Source: Plantago ovata
Taxonomy: Eukaryota; Streptophyta; Magnoliopsida; Lamiales; Plantaginaceae
DNA length: 64,000 nt
Direction of reading: 5' to 3'
Assembly: GCA_028274465.1 (NCBI GenBank)
Contig: CM051457.1
Span: 100,439,982 to 100,503,981, forward strand
Shown here in pieces: positions 1-10,720 of the stretch. How positions within the stretch are numbered: position 1 is the first letter of the stretch; each line of letters opens with the position of its first letter. The notes below the pieces were generated by a model. That model was not told where the DNA came from and did not search any database. It saw nothing but the letters and a program-made list of their open reading frames with translations. A program made the translations under genes and the position numbers.

Positions 1-100
1 AGGACCTTGTTGTTTAGTTATGTTGACTGTGTATTTAGAAATAATATTTCAATAGTTGATTTATTATTTTCGTTCTATATTATTTCTCCTGGAAACCGAA

Positions 101-1063
101 ATGGCGAGAATCTCGCTCCGTGTTGTCTTAGAGAAGCAAATTTTGACCGGACCAAACTTCCTAGATTGGATCAGGAATATATGTTTGGTGCTGAGGTACG
201 AAAGGATTGAGTATGTCTTGGACGAGGCTAGTCCCGTGTGTCCCGAGAATCAGACTGCCTATCAAGTTGCTGATTTGGAATCAGGCCAACAAGGCAGGGT
301 CTGATAAGCATCATGAGAATGCTAGATCCGCGCAGTGTATTATGCTGGCGGCAATGAGCGATGAGCTGCAGAGGCAACATGAAAGCATGTTGCCGTATGA
401 GATGCTGAAGCATCTTGAGTCAGTCTTTAAGACGACAGCTGGAAGTGTTGAATTTGATTTGATCAAAGAGATACACAGATGCAAGCTCAATGAAGGAGGG
501 AACATGTCTGAACATGTTCTCAAGATGAGAATAAGATCATGGTGATCTTTGTCCTTCAATCATTGCCGAGTTCGTATTCGCAGTTCATCGTTAACCACCA
601 TGAATGCGAAGGACGTAACACTGCCCGAACTCCATAATCTGCTGAAGACATATGATCAAACTCTTCCTAAGAAGGAAAAGTCGATCATGTTTGTTGGGCA
701 ACCGTCTAACCGAAACCCGAGAAATAAAGGTGCTAAGGGTAAGGGAAAGTCGGGAGCCAAGGCTAACACTTCAAGTGATAAGCCTAAGCGTCTGAACCAG
801 AAAAGGAAGTTCAAGAGAAGCGGAACGGTACACACAGATCAATGTCTTTTCTTAAGCAGAAAGGGCATTGGAAGATTGATTGCCCTAAGCTAGGGGAAGA
901 TCAAGCTAAGAAGCCACCGGCTTCTAGCTCAGGTATGTTTGTTATTGAAATGAACATGAACATGATTACTTTTGACTCCAATGGTTGGGTATTAGATACA
1001 ACATGTGGCTCGCACATTTATAATAATGTGCAAGGGGCCATTGAACACAGGCTAGTCAAGTAA
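101..1063 (+). pseudogene. copia 1 gag remnant
   Basis: The reading begins MARISLRVV at 101 after an AT-rich leader and contains the copia gag phrase LTGPNFLDWIRN. Further on come a leucine-rich stretch typical of copia capsid (around 350-540) and a lysine-rich region leading to a zinc-knuckle-like KQKGHWKIDC (around 850-885). In intact relatives this protein forms the virus-like particle and binds the element RNA. It is broken into several frames. The family assignment is firm; the start is chosen because it matches the usual position of copia gag. Confidence 0.75.
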
Positions 1064-4000
1064 GGTGAAATCAACTTGCATGTTGGGAACAACAATTCAG
1101 TTGAAGCCAAACGCATTGGACGCTGCAAGATAGATTTACCATCAGGACAATGTTTAGAACTTGATAACGTTTATTTTGTTCCATCCATTGTCAGAAATAT
1201 TATTTCCATTCCATTGTTGGACAATTTGGGTTTTTCCTAATACTTGTTATTTTTCATTAAATGACCAGTATTATGGAAAAGCTCGCTTAGTGAATGGTTT
1301 ATATATTTTGCAAAGTAGTCTACCTTTATTTCATATACATAACAAACAACCGTCTTCAAGTAGGAAGAATAATCCATCTTATCTATGGCAATGTTGGCTA
1401 GGCCATATCAATGAAACACGGATTCAAAGACTAAGGAAGTTGGACTACTTAGAACCATTTGATTTTGAATCATATGATACATGTGAATCATGTGTTAAGG
1501 GTAAGATGACGAACAAACCTTTTGTTGGACAAGGTGTTCGTACCACTCGCTGCTTAGAGCTCATACATACCGATGTATGTGGACTTTTTAAAGACCATGC
1601 GCGTGGGGGTTATCCTTACTTCATTACCTTTACTGACGATTTCTCAAGGTATGGATATATTTATCTTATGAAGAATAAATCCGAGACCTTTGGGGAATTC
1701 AAGGAGTTTAGGAATGAGGTCGAGAATGAATTGAACCTAATGATAGTCACTCTTCGATTGGATCGAGGAGGTGAGTACCTTAGTGAAGAATTTATCGACT
1801 ACTTGAAGGAAAATGGAATTCAATCGCAATGGACTCCTCCTGGAACACCACAGTTAAATGGTGTGTCTGAGAGAAGGGATCGAACCCTGTTAGACATGGT
1901 GAGATCAATGATTGGATTCTCGACTCTTCCAAAACATCTATGGGAATATGCACTACAAACTGCAATCTACATTCTGAACCGTGTACCATCTAAATCAGTG
2001 GAGGAAACTCCTTATGAGTTATGGAAGGGAAAGAAGCCCTCACTGGGCTATCTTAGACCTTGGGGCTGTCTTGCGATAGTCAAACTGATGCTCACTGATA
2101 AGTTAGATGCCAAGGGTGTCAAAGTATATTTCATAGGCTATTCTCGTTAGACGAGAGGCTATGAATTCTATCATGCTGAAGATCACTAGGTGATAGTATC
2201 TAGAAACGTTAAGTTTTTAGAAGCAGAATACCTCGAAGAAGAGAGGTTAGATGACATGATAGAACTTGAAGAAATTCAAGACTTTGACACGCGCGAACAT
2301 GAGTTCTCTAAATTTTCTGATTTGGACTCAAGTTCAGTGGGAGCTTTCGAAGCAGACAAGGTAATGATATGACACTTGCTAGGCGTGTCATAGTCAGTGG
2401 GAGTCCTGTGATTAGATCAACAGTAGAAACCACACCAATAGAACCCGTTGTCAATCAAACTGTGCAACAAGTTGCACAAGAGCAGCCTCCCGCTAGGGAA
2501 CAGGGTCGCGGGGCGCGACCAGCTGCATCAGTGCCCACTGATAATGTTCGTGTTACACGAAGCCAGAAAAGAAAAGCACCAGAACAGTCGAGCTCCGTAG
2601 GTCGAAGAGGATCCTAAGAGGACCTCAGAAGCAAAGCCTTATGATAGAAGACATCAGTAAACTTGATGTCGGCTTATCAGATCGGGAAGATCCCGAGACC
2701 TACAAAGAGGCAATAATTGATATTGACTCAGAAAAATGGAAAGAGACCATGGAATTGGAAATGGACATGTACCTGAACCAAGTTTGGAACTTGGTAGACT
2801 TTCCCCAAGAGGTTAGACCTATTGGGTGCAAATGGGTCTTTAAACGAAAGACAGATGCCGATGGCAAGGTACAAACGCACAAAGCTAGGCTTGTGGCGAA
2901 AGGCTACACGCAAAGGTATGGCATCGATTACGATGAAACCTTTTCACCGGTAGCAAAATTGAAGTCCATTCGAATTCTACTTGCGATAGCTGCCTACTAT
3001 GATTATGAGATCTGGCAGATGGATGTAAAGACTGCCTTCCTCAATGGAAACCTTGAGGAAGAGGTCTATATGGTACAACCGGAAGGTTTTATTAGTAAAA
3101 CCAGGCCAACTGCTGTATGTAAATTACAAAGATCCATCTATGGGCTAAAGCAAGCGTCAAGGAGCTGGAATATCCGCTTTGATGAAGCTGTCAAATGGTT
3201 TGACTTCATCAGAAGCAAGGAAGATCCCTGTGTCTACACTAGGCACAGCGACAAGGGAGTCGTTTTCATGATCATCTATGTTGATGACATTTTGATCATG
3301 GGAAACAATGTCTCTATGCTAGAAGAGACTAAAGTTTGGTTATCAAGTACCTTCTCGATGAAGGACTTGGGTGAACATCCTAGGGATCAAGATCTATAGA
3401 GATAGATCCAAGAGGATGTTAGGATTGACACAGTCCACCTACATCGACAAAATACTGAAGCATTATAAGATGGACGACTCAAAGCGAGGCTTTCTCCCAG
3501 CTAGGCATGGGATTGTTTTATCAGTTAAGGATAGTCCTAAAACTGATGAAGATAGAAATGCAATGAGTCGTGTGCCCTATGCTTCGGCAGTAGGGTCTAT
3601 AATGTATGCAATGAATTGCATAAGGCCCGATGTGGCATATGCGCTTAGTGTCACTTGTCGACACCAACAGAATCCAGGAGTACCTCACTGGACTGCTGTA
3701 AAGAACATTCTTAAGTACCTTTGACGGACTAAAGAGATGTTCTTGGTGTTTGGTGGAGAACCAGAATTAAAGATGTCTGGTTATGTCGACGCTGGATTTG
3801 AATCAGATCCTTATGACTTTGAGTCACAGACAGGATACGTATTCAAAATGAACGGAGGAGATATCTGTTGGAAGAGTTCTAAGCAAGCCACGATTGCTGA
3901 CTCATCCACAGAAGCCGAGTACATTGCTGGATCAGAAGCTTCGAAAGAAGCTGTCTGGATTTCAGAGTTCTTGAAGGAATTGAGGGTTGTTCCTGCTCCT

Positions 4001-4255
4001 AGTCCAATAACGATTTATCGGGACAATACGGGCGCCGTCGCTCAAGCTAAGGAGCCTAGATCTACAAACAAGAACGTACATGTACTTACAAAGTATCACG
4101 TTATACGTGAGATTATAGATAGAGGAGAAGTTAGTATAGAACGTGTCTCTACCACGGACAACGTGGCAGATCCTTTCACTAAGGTCTTATCAGTGGAAGT
4201 CCACTTAAGACATTATGCTAATCTGGGCATTAGGCATAAAGGTGACTGGCTCTAG
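985..4255 (+). pseudogene. copia 1 pol remnant (PR-IN-RT-RNase H)
   Basis: Domains occur in copia order: an aspartic-protease-like segment near 985-1035, the zinc-binding region before integrase (about 1385-1510, with CESCVKGK), the integrase core (about 1555-2040), reverse transcriptase (about 2720-3390, including MDVKTAFLNGNLEEEVY and YVDDILIMGN) and RNase H (about 3780-4180, including DSSTEAEYIAGSEASKEAVW). Integrase preceding reverse transcriptase identifies Ty1/copia rather than Ty3. The last frame ends at 4255, a few bases before the polypurine tract. The copy is broken at several points. Confidence 0.9.
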
Positions 4256-4258
4256 TCC

Positions 4259-4269
4259 AAGTGGGAGAT
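4259..4269 (+). other. polypurine tract of copia 1
   Basis: AAGTGGGAGAT lies directly between the end of pol and the first base of the LTR, the expected position for the plus-strand primer. Confidence 0.7.
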
Positions 4270-6229
4270 TGATAGTGTATATGTCCTAGAGACAGTCCTT
4301 AATAAGGGCATGGTGCCCTTATAGAGGACATATATGTACTATTACACAGGTCAACGTAATATAATATATGTTTGTTGCATTTTACTATTGAGTATCGCTT
4401 TCATATTTATATTACACCAGGCTGCAGCATGTCATATCTTTATTACTGTCTGTATTGATATTAAACATGTCCCCTCGGATAGATGACCGATCACACAGTT
4501 AGTGGGAGCTATGTGAGTTATCATCTATCCCAAACTCTCCCTAGTCGTGGTTCATCTCGGATGTGGGGGTCTGAATGAACCTGACAAGACTAGTATGCGT
4601 GGAGGTTATACTTGTTGGAGCAAGTGTGAGCCGATCCCACGGCCACGGAACGGATTGTTGGACAATCAAGGAACGTTCCCATAACTGCGCATAATTGTTC
4701 GAAGAAGCTTTATCGAACAATGGAAGTACCCACCGGACACTCCCATCGATGTATACTCTACACCGACGTGTCTATGGGAACCGGTGAGTTGTCGAAGTGA
4801 TGCCATTCGTCCTTTGAACTTACAGGACTTTATCATCACATTTGTTGCCCTATATCCTTGGTGGACCCGTTGATGTCAGCTCTGAATAAGCAGCTGACCT
4901 AAGACACGATCCAGGATTATGGCTACATACAAATGGGGGTGATAAGTGATTTTGTGAAGGATTCATCTCTCAAGTGTAGCACAGGAGAGCACTGCTCATA
5001 GTCGTCCATAGTTGTGATGGTAAAACCGCTGGCCAGCGTATCAATATTATTATGATGGTCATAATAGATATTGGATTCACCATGCAACTCACTGAAGACG
5101 CCCGTGGATGTATTATTTGGATAGACACTTCATCGATCCTAGATACATTCGAGCAAGTCAGATGAAGGGACGTTACCATCGCCGCGTTGAGCGCAACAGG
5201 CTTCGCAACGAAAGGGTTAGCTTTGAGAAACCTCTCAAACGTCCTCACGTATTAATATTGCAAATGGAACCGTCTAGGAATTCCATGTTGCCTAGTCTAG
5301 GACTTGCTTAATACGATGAGGCCCTATGGGTCACACTATGTGATGATTCAGTCTATCAGAATATCCTTGAAGATGGAATCGCAATTAATTTGGAATTAAT
5401 TGTGATTGATGGATTATAATTGATTTGGAATTAATTATAATATTTGGTGGCTCAATTAATGATTTGGAATTATTAATTGAATTGGCTAATTAATTGTATT
5501 TTATGTAAATACAATTAAAGATTATATTTTGGAAATATAATGGAGGTTTGACTAAAAAGGATATGTTAATTTAGAATTAACATATGCACATGGCAAAATC
5601 TACTTGGAGTTTGAATTGCCTTAGAACTATAAGTGGGTCCCAAAATCGGGACCCACCTACTGTCCCTGGGAGAGCGCGCGCGCGCGCAGTGATGGATGAG
5701 GGGAAGGAGTTCGACTCCTTCCTCTATTAGAAGTCCAAGGGATAAGTTAGATTTTCCTGATTGAGTTTTAATTTGATTGGGAATTAATCTAGACTTGATA
5801 TTGGTTTCCTTGTGCGATAAGAATTAGATTCTTATTCCTTTACGAAGTCTAATTGCTTATGCTTTAGGCTTCTATTGACTACTATATATAGTAGACTATT
5901 AGAGAGTTTTTGACATAGACTTTGACAGTCATTCTACCCAGTTTTCTTAGAGAAAATAAAAACTCTCCCCTCCTCTTTATCCACCTGCGCGCGCCACCAC
6001 CGGAGTTATCGCCGCCCCATCTTCTTGGTCACACAAAGAATATCCTAGCATTCTTCCGATAGGCTGTTCATCCGTGGATACCAAGGTTGAGGTTCTAGGA
6101 GCTGGAAACTAACTTTTATTGTCTTGCAGATAATCAAAGTATTGCAGATATCTTCGACTTCGACGAAGGTGAAGATACACCGGATTATTACGAAGACTTG
6201 GAAGCTGCTTTGGAAGTAAGGTTAGTCTT

Positions 6230-7528
6230 TGATGAACGTGTCAGATTCAGTCAAATAAATTTGTAACAGCCAAAGGCAATCCACAACTACAACGAAAACC
6301 GTAGTGTAGTAGTAGAATGACTCGAGTGTCGTTCTCTCAGGACTATAACTAGCTTTATCTATTTAATCAAGAGAATATAAAACAGCAGATAGAAAGCAAT
6401 AGGGGGTTTTCAAGCAGATAATGGAGGTTGGTGATAGTATGGTCCTTCTTAACATAATGGGTCGATAATCATGCATAAATTCCTCGGTCTTGCATAGAGA
6501 TCTTTGAATGAATCTTGGGTCCGTAATCATGCATGAATCTACGAAGATAATGGGTCGATAATCATGCATGAATCTACGAAGATAATATGGGTCTGACCTG
6601 TCAACAACTAACGTCCTATTGTGTTCCGTAATCATTCAACACTACGAAGATAATTTGGTCTGATTGGCCGACAAGTGTCCTAGTGTGCATAATGATCAAT
6701 ACAACATACGAGAATTTTGGTGTTCAACTCATCAACGAAATAAAGCAATGACACGGAGTATAATGCGCGATATAGCCATTAGCATGATTATCTTCCCTCG
6801 CTAAGAATTCACATACTACCACCAACGATAAATTTAGCTACTCATAATGTGCATGCAATCAATAGCAATCATAGAAGAAAACATATTGAAAGAATATAAA
6901 ATAAGTAGATAAAAGTTGTAAGATACAAAGTTACCGAAGGTTGTCAATCTTCGGATGATTGTGATCCTACGCGATCCAATCTGCTATGAAAAAGTATCCC
7001 CTAAGCTATGGAATTCCCAGGACAGGCCCCGGGAAGTTCCTACCTAAAACTATAGAGAGAGGTGAGAAAGTAGGCTTGGAAAGATATGATTTTCGGAGAG
7101 AAAACTCGCAACTATATATAGGCCCGGAAATTGCCCGCGGCGGTTCGCCCGAGGCACGGGGCGGTTCGCCCCACAGTGTAAACGCGGAATTTTCGCATTT
7201 TCGACGCGGTTTTGGATTTCTTCACCTTTTCGGACTCGGTTTATGACTTCTAGTAGCCTTCTAACCTCCAGATTCGGCCCCTAGACTCCAAATCCTATCC
7301 GGAAACCTTCAGATACTCCAAATATGCTTCTGGAACACCAATTCTTTGTAGACAGTAATATAATTGCCCGTAAATCTCCGAATTTCAACCAAAACCTGTA
7401 AAATAAAATCTAAAAGGAAACGTGACACTATTCTAATAAAATGTACTAAAATATAGCTAAATTAACATAGAGGATAGCTAAATTAGGTGAAAAAGACTCG
7501 AATGAAAGTGTAAAATACACATTCATCA
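6230..7528 (-). mobile_element. solo LTR, Ty3 Tat/Ogre-like, nested in copia 1 LTR
   Basis: The ends are perfect short inverted termini, TGATGAA at 6230 and TTCATCA ending at 7528. The element is flanked by identical 5-bp duplications GTCTT (6225-6229 and 7529-7533), so it is a complete solo LTR of 1,299 bp left by LTR-LTR recombination. The minus-strand start (TGATGAATGTGTATTTTACAC) resembles LTR starts of the Tat/Ogre group as I recall them; that family call is tentative. It contains a TATA-like CTATATATAG near 7115 and GC-rich inverted repeats near 7138-7178. A related fragment lies at 22107-22746. Confidence 0.8.
6450..6660. repeat. imperfect tandem repeat inside the solo LTR
   Basis: The phrases AATGGGTCGATAATCATGCAT and GAATCTACGAAGATAAT recur about four times in imperfect units of roughly 40-60 bp. 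The array has an internal near-duplicate (about 6520-6590). It lies wholly within the solo LTR. Confidence 0.7.
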
Positions 7529-7649
7529 GTCTTCTAATTGACGTGTTTATATATATACGACATATGCATAATCAATTAACCTGTATGTTAAGAAAATTTT
7601 GAAATTCCGCTGCGTACCCTAGGGGTAACTCTGACCATATTTTCTTACA

Positions 7650-9811
7650 TGACTTGCATCTTGAGAAGTCTGTAGAGATAATATAATATTAGCAAAAGAA
7701 CAAGTTTCAGAAATTGAAGTTTTACTGATGGTTGAATTAACTACCTGCTGAAGAAGGACAGGTTGTGGCTCAGTCCTTTCAGTATTAACAGTTTCTTCAG
7801 CTTCTTGGACTGTTTCTTCAGCAGACTTCTGGTTTTGCTCTATTTGAGAAAGCTGTGCGGTTTCAGCAATCTCCCTTGTCTCTGAAATGACAAGTTGAGC
7901 AGAAGCATCTTGACCCTTGAGCTCACTGCTTGTCATGAAGGCATCAATAGATTTGTTGGATGATTCTTCAATCTCCAACTCCATTTGTTTGCTTATTTCT
8001 TCCAGTACAAGCTGGACTTTTTCGATTGATGTCTTGGGTGAACTTGGGCCAGTATTCTCAGCATCAGGGGATGCGTCGTTGAATAATGCTTCTTGTGTTT
8101 CAGCAACTTCTTGAACCGGAACCATTGCTGTCTCAGCAACTGGTCCTTCAGCAAGCGGGGTTTCAGTAACTTGATGAGTTGCTTGTTCAGCAACCATCTT
8201 TTCAGCAGCATCAGCAAGTGTCGCTCTTTGCAGATCAGCAGCAATATCACTTGCTGGTTCCAAAGTTGGATCATCTAAATTATCTACAATGTAGATATCT
8301 GGGACTTGGGCAAGAATTTCATTTCCACTGCCTTGTGGTCTATTCTCAGTAGAGGTATCAACGTTAAGTTGATTGTTGAAGGCTTCTGCAAACACTTCAA
8401 CATTGCTGACATAGGTTTCAGTGATCACCTCAGCAACATCTACTGGCAAATGCGTTTCAGCATTTGTCTGGGAATTGTCTGAGAGGTCTTGGACAACAGG
8501 GACTGACTTGCGGGCCAGTGTTTTCTTCCTTTTGTTGCTGGTCCGTTTCCTCTTAGGTACGGGGTTTGCTGATGACGCTGCAGTCTGAGTGTCATCATCA
8601 GCTTTCCTCTTCTTCTTGTTAGATTTCTCCAGTTTCCCAGAGTCATCTATAGTTGCATTTTCAGCAACGGCTCTTGTACACGTACCTTGTTGATTTTCTA
8701 CAGCAGTTTCTTTTGTGTGACCACCACCAACAGCAGTTTCATCTCTAAGTTGCTGAGTGGTAACATCTGCAGCTGTTGTATACCTTTCTTGCTGGCTTGT
8801 GCTGACAACATTTGCAGTTGTTGTCTTCTTAGTTGTCTTTCCAGCAGTTTTAGGTACATTCTGCTTGTAGAATGATCTTCCCACATTGCATACAGACTTT
8901 TTGATTGGCAATGGGTTTCTTAGTTGAATCCTGAAATGTTCAAGGATGTAGCATATCTTGATGCCATACATAACTGGAAAGGAAGGTTAGACCTTGTTGT
9001 CTTCTACCTTTACCTTAAACTTAGTAACACAATCAACAAGCCTGTTGAAAATGTACTTAGCCCAGTTAAGTTCCGTTTTATTTTCATGGATATGCATCAG
9101 CAATGGCCATCTTCTCAGGCCTACTTGGTCAATTCCTCCAACTTGGGAGTCAAGAACTTTTATTAGTAGCAGAGCTACTAGACCAAGTGAATGGCAGAGA
9201 TACTTTCTCTTAACGTGCTTTGTCCAAGTCACGGGAGCAATCTCGCCTTTCTTCATTTTCTCATTTCTGACGTCACTGTAGAAAGCTTCAATTTCTTCGT
9301 CAGTGGTAGTGACGTCATCTTCAGTTCCAGTAGTTGGAATCTGAAAAATCTCCGCTAAATCAGTCCATTTCAGGACGATTTGCGTGTTCTGAACTGTAGT
9401 AAAGATCACTTTTTCAGTGACTCCTTTACTATCAGTAAGGGACTGGATTTCTGCATTGTTGTAGAATTCCATTGTATCAATCATGCTCACTTGCTTAGTG
9501 CGAGCAGAGATAAAGTTCATGAGGCCTTGCTGCTTGATAAGCTCAAGCGCCTCTTCATTTTCGTCATCGAGTTCTTGTTCATAAAAGTACCTAATGTACT
9601 TTTCTTTAGCAAAACCTCCCCATTGCATCAACATCTCACACTTTGCAGTGTCAAGATATGACAGAGGCATAGGTTTTTCGGATATGCGGTCGTTTTTCAA
9701 CACAACTTTCGTTGTGGTTGTAGCCGGAGTAGTCACCGGAGCAGTGCGTGTTTTAGCACTGTCAACCTTTGATGACTTTGAGGACTTAGAAGACTGTCTT
9801 TTGGGAGCCAT
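7650..9811 (-). pseudogene. Sirevirus A downstream (envelope-position) coding region, partial
   Basis: The region opens with MAPKRQSSKSSKSSK at 9811, a basic serine/lysine-rich start. A folded-looking segment follows (about 9000-9650, with LMQWGGFAKEKYIRYFYEQ and MEFYNNAEIQSL) resembling the domain often labelled putative plant transposon protein. It then becomes long, low-complexity and acidic, with lysine-rich clusters (KRKRTSNKRKKTL) and many VAET/VAEQ repeats. No signal peptide or convincing membrane anchor was seen, so envelope describes position only. It includes an intron-like GT-AG segment of 75 nt at 7670-7744 shared with B and C. It is interrupted on the left. Confidence 0.7.
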
Positions 9812-10342
9812 TTCTTTTATAGAGCAAGAAAATGTGTACGAAAAGAGATAGTTTGCTTTTTGACCGGAGGTACAGTAGATTCAGGCTAAAATTTGCAGAG
9901 AAAGGAAATGTGAGTTAAAGAATTTTGTCATTTCTCTAACTCCTTCTTTATATAGTGCCTCTGGTGTGTGAGAAACTCAATCGATTTGAGCTCTCAGCAA
10001 GGGTAAAACAGAGAAACACTGGAGTTAGTGGAGCCTTTGCATTAAATGCGTAGTGGCCCACTAACTTGAAACCGTCAGAGCACTCTCTCTCTCTTTGTTT
10101 TATTAACCGTTAGATTAGTAACTCCTTTTAATCAATGACCACGATTGAATTTCATGTCATGATTATTACGAGTTTATCTGTGCCCGATTAACGTCACAAA
10201 TTGATTTTACCGAGTTTTAAGGGATAGATTGCTTGCTGAAATAGACAAGAATCTTTTCAGCGAGTTTGAATTATCAACCTAGATACTTGCTGAAAGTTCC
10301 CCCTTAATTAGATATCTCATAATTTCTTAAGTTTAAAAGATA

Positions 10343-10703
10343 TTTCTGATTTCCCGTATCAGTAAATTCTTTTGTACTTGAGATATCCTTTGGTAAAATC
10401 TGAGAGATGAGCTTTGCTCTTTTTCTGAGTTCCCGTCTTAGAAAATTCCTTTGATACTTGAATACCTGTTTCAGTATCTTTGATTGTCTGAGTGCCTGTC
10501 TCAGCAATCCTTAAGCTCTTTCTCTTACTGAGTGCCTGTCTCAGCAAGTGATCAAGTTTCCTAACAAATACCCGTTTTGAAGGAATTACTTGTTGAATGC
10601 CTGTTTCAGCAAACATGTAGTGACCTATCATTTCTTAGAAGAAATCAGTGACTGAGTCTTTTAAACAGGAATACTTTGGCTTGCTGAATACCTGTTTCAG
10701 CAT
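10343..10703. repeat. stem-loop array between pol and downstream ORF, copy A
   Basis: About seven stem-loops stand in a row. On the + strand each has a loop close to TGCCTGT, TACCTGT or TTCCCGT flanked by arms with core CTGA/TCAG. Positions are about 10343-10365, 10421-10445, 10453-10478, 10482-10509, 10524-10548, 10590-10612 and 10681-10702. Outer arm bases differ from one to the next yet mostly stay complementary. The array starts just after the pol stop and ends before the downstream ORF. The same array is at 51568-51930 in copy B. Confidence 0.75.
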
Positions 10704-10720
10704 TCTACCAAGTGTATCCT

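Larger units (their letters stand above)
1..7649 (+). mobile_element. Ty1/copia retrotransposon 1 (5' end off window), with 3' LTR
   Basis: A copia-order element reads left to right: gag, protease, integrase, reverse transcriptase and RNase H, then a purine-rich tract and an LTR. The 5' LTR lies left of the window. The gag start resembles the Tork/Angela group, but this lineage call is tentative. The coding part is decayed, with roughly half a dozen or more breaks, so it is a fossil copy. The 3' LTR is interrupted near its end by a solo Ty3-like LTR. To its right the sequence passes directly into the downstream coding region of Sirevirus A, so this element probably inserted into Sirevirus A. 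The exact 3' LTR edge, about 7637-7649, is uncertain. Confidence 0.85.
4270..7649 (+). repeat. 3' LTR of copia 1, split by a solo LTR
   Basis: The LTR starts TGATAGTGTATATGTCC next to the polypurine tract. It contains several GGAATTAATT-type AT-rich repeats (about 5385-5490), a (GC)n run near 5675, and a TATA-like CTATATATAG near 5883. Just before the nested insertion it carries the phrase CCGTGGATACCAAGGT, which also occurs in the inverted relative at 20150-22106. The 3' part resumes at 7534 and ends near CCGCTGCGTACCC and the following bases. Without the nested piece it is about 2.1 kb. The right edge is uncertain by about 12 bases. Confidence 0.75.

Noticed and set aside
6251-6262. First-guess left edge of the solo LTR at TGTAACAGCC (6262)
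   Set aside because: No flanking duplication matched there; moving the edge to 6230 gives perfect inverted ends and GTCTT on both sides.
8093-8278. Plus-strand reading frames over the Sirevirus downstream coding regions
   Set aside because: They mirror the low-complexity minus-strand protein and have cysteine/serine-rich composition typical of antisense shadows; no independent start context or homology.
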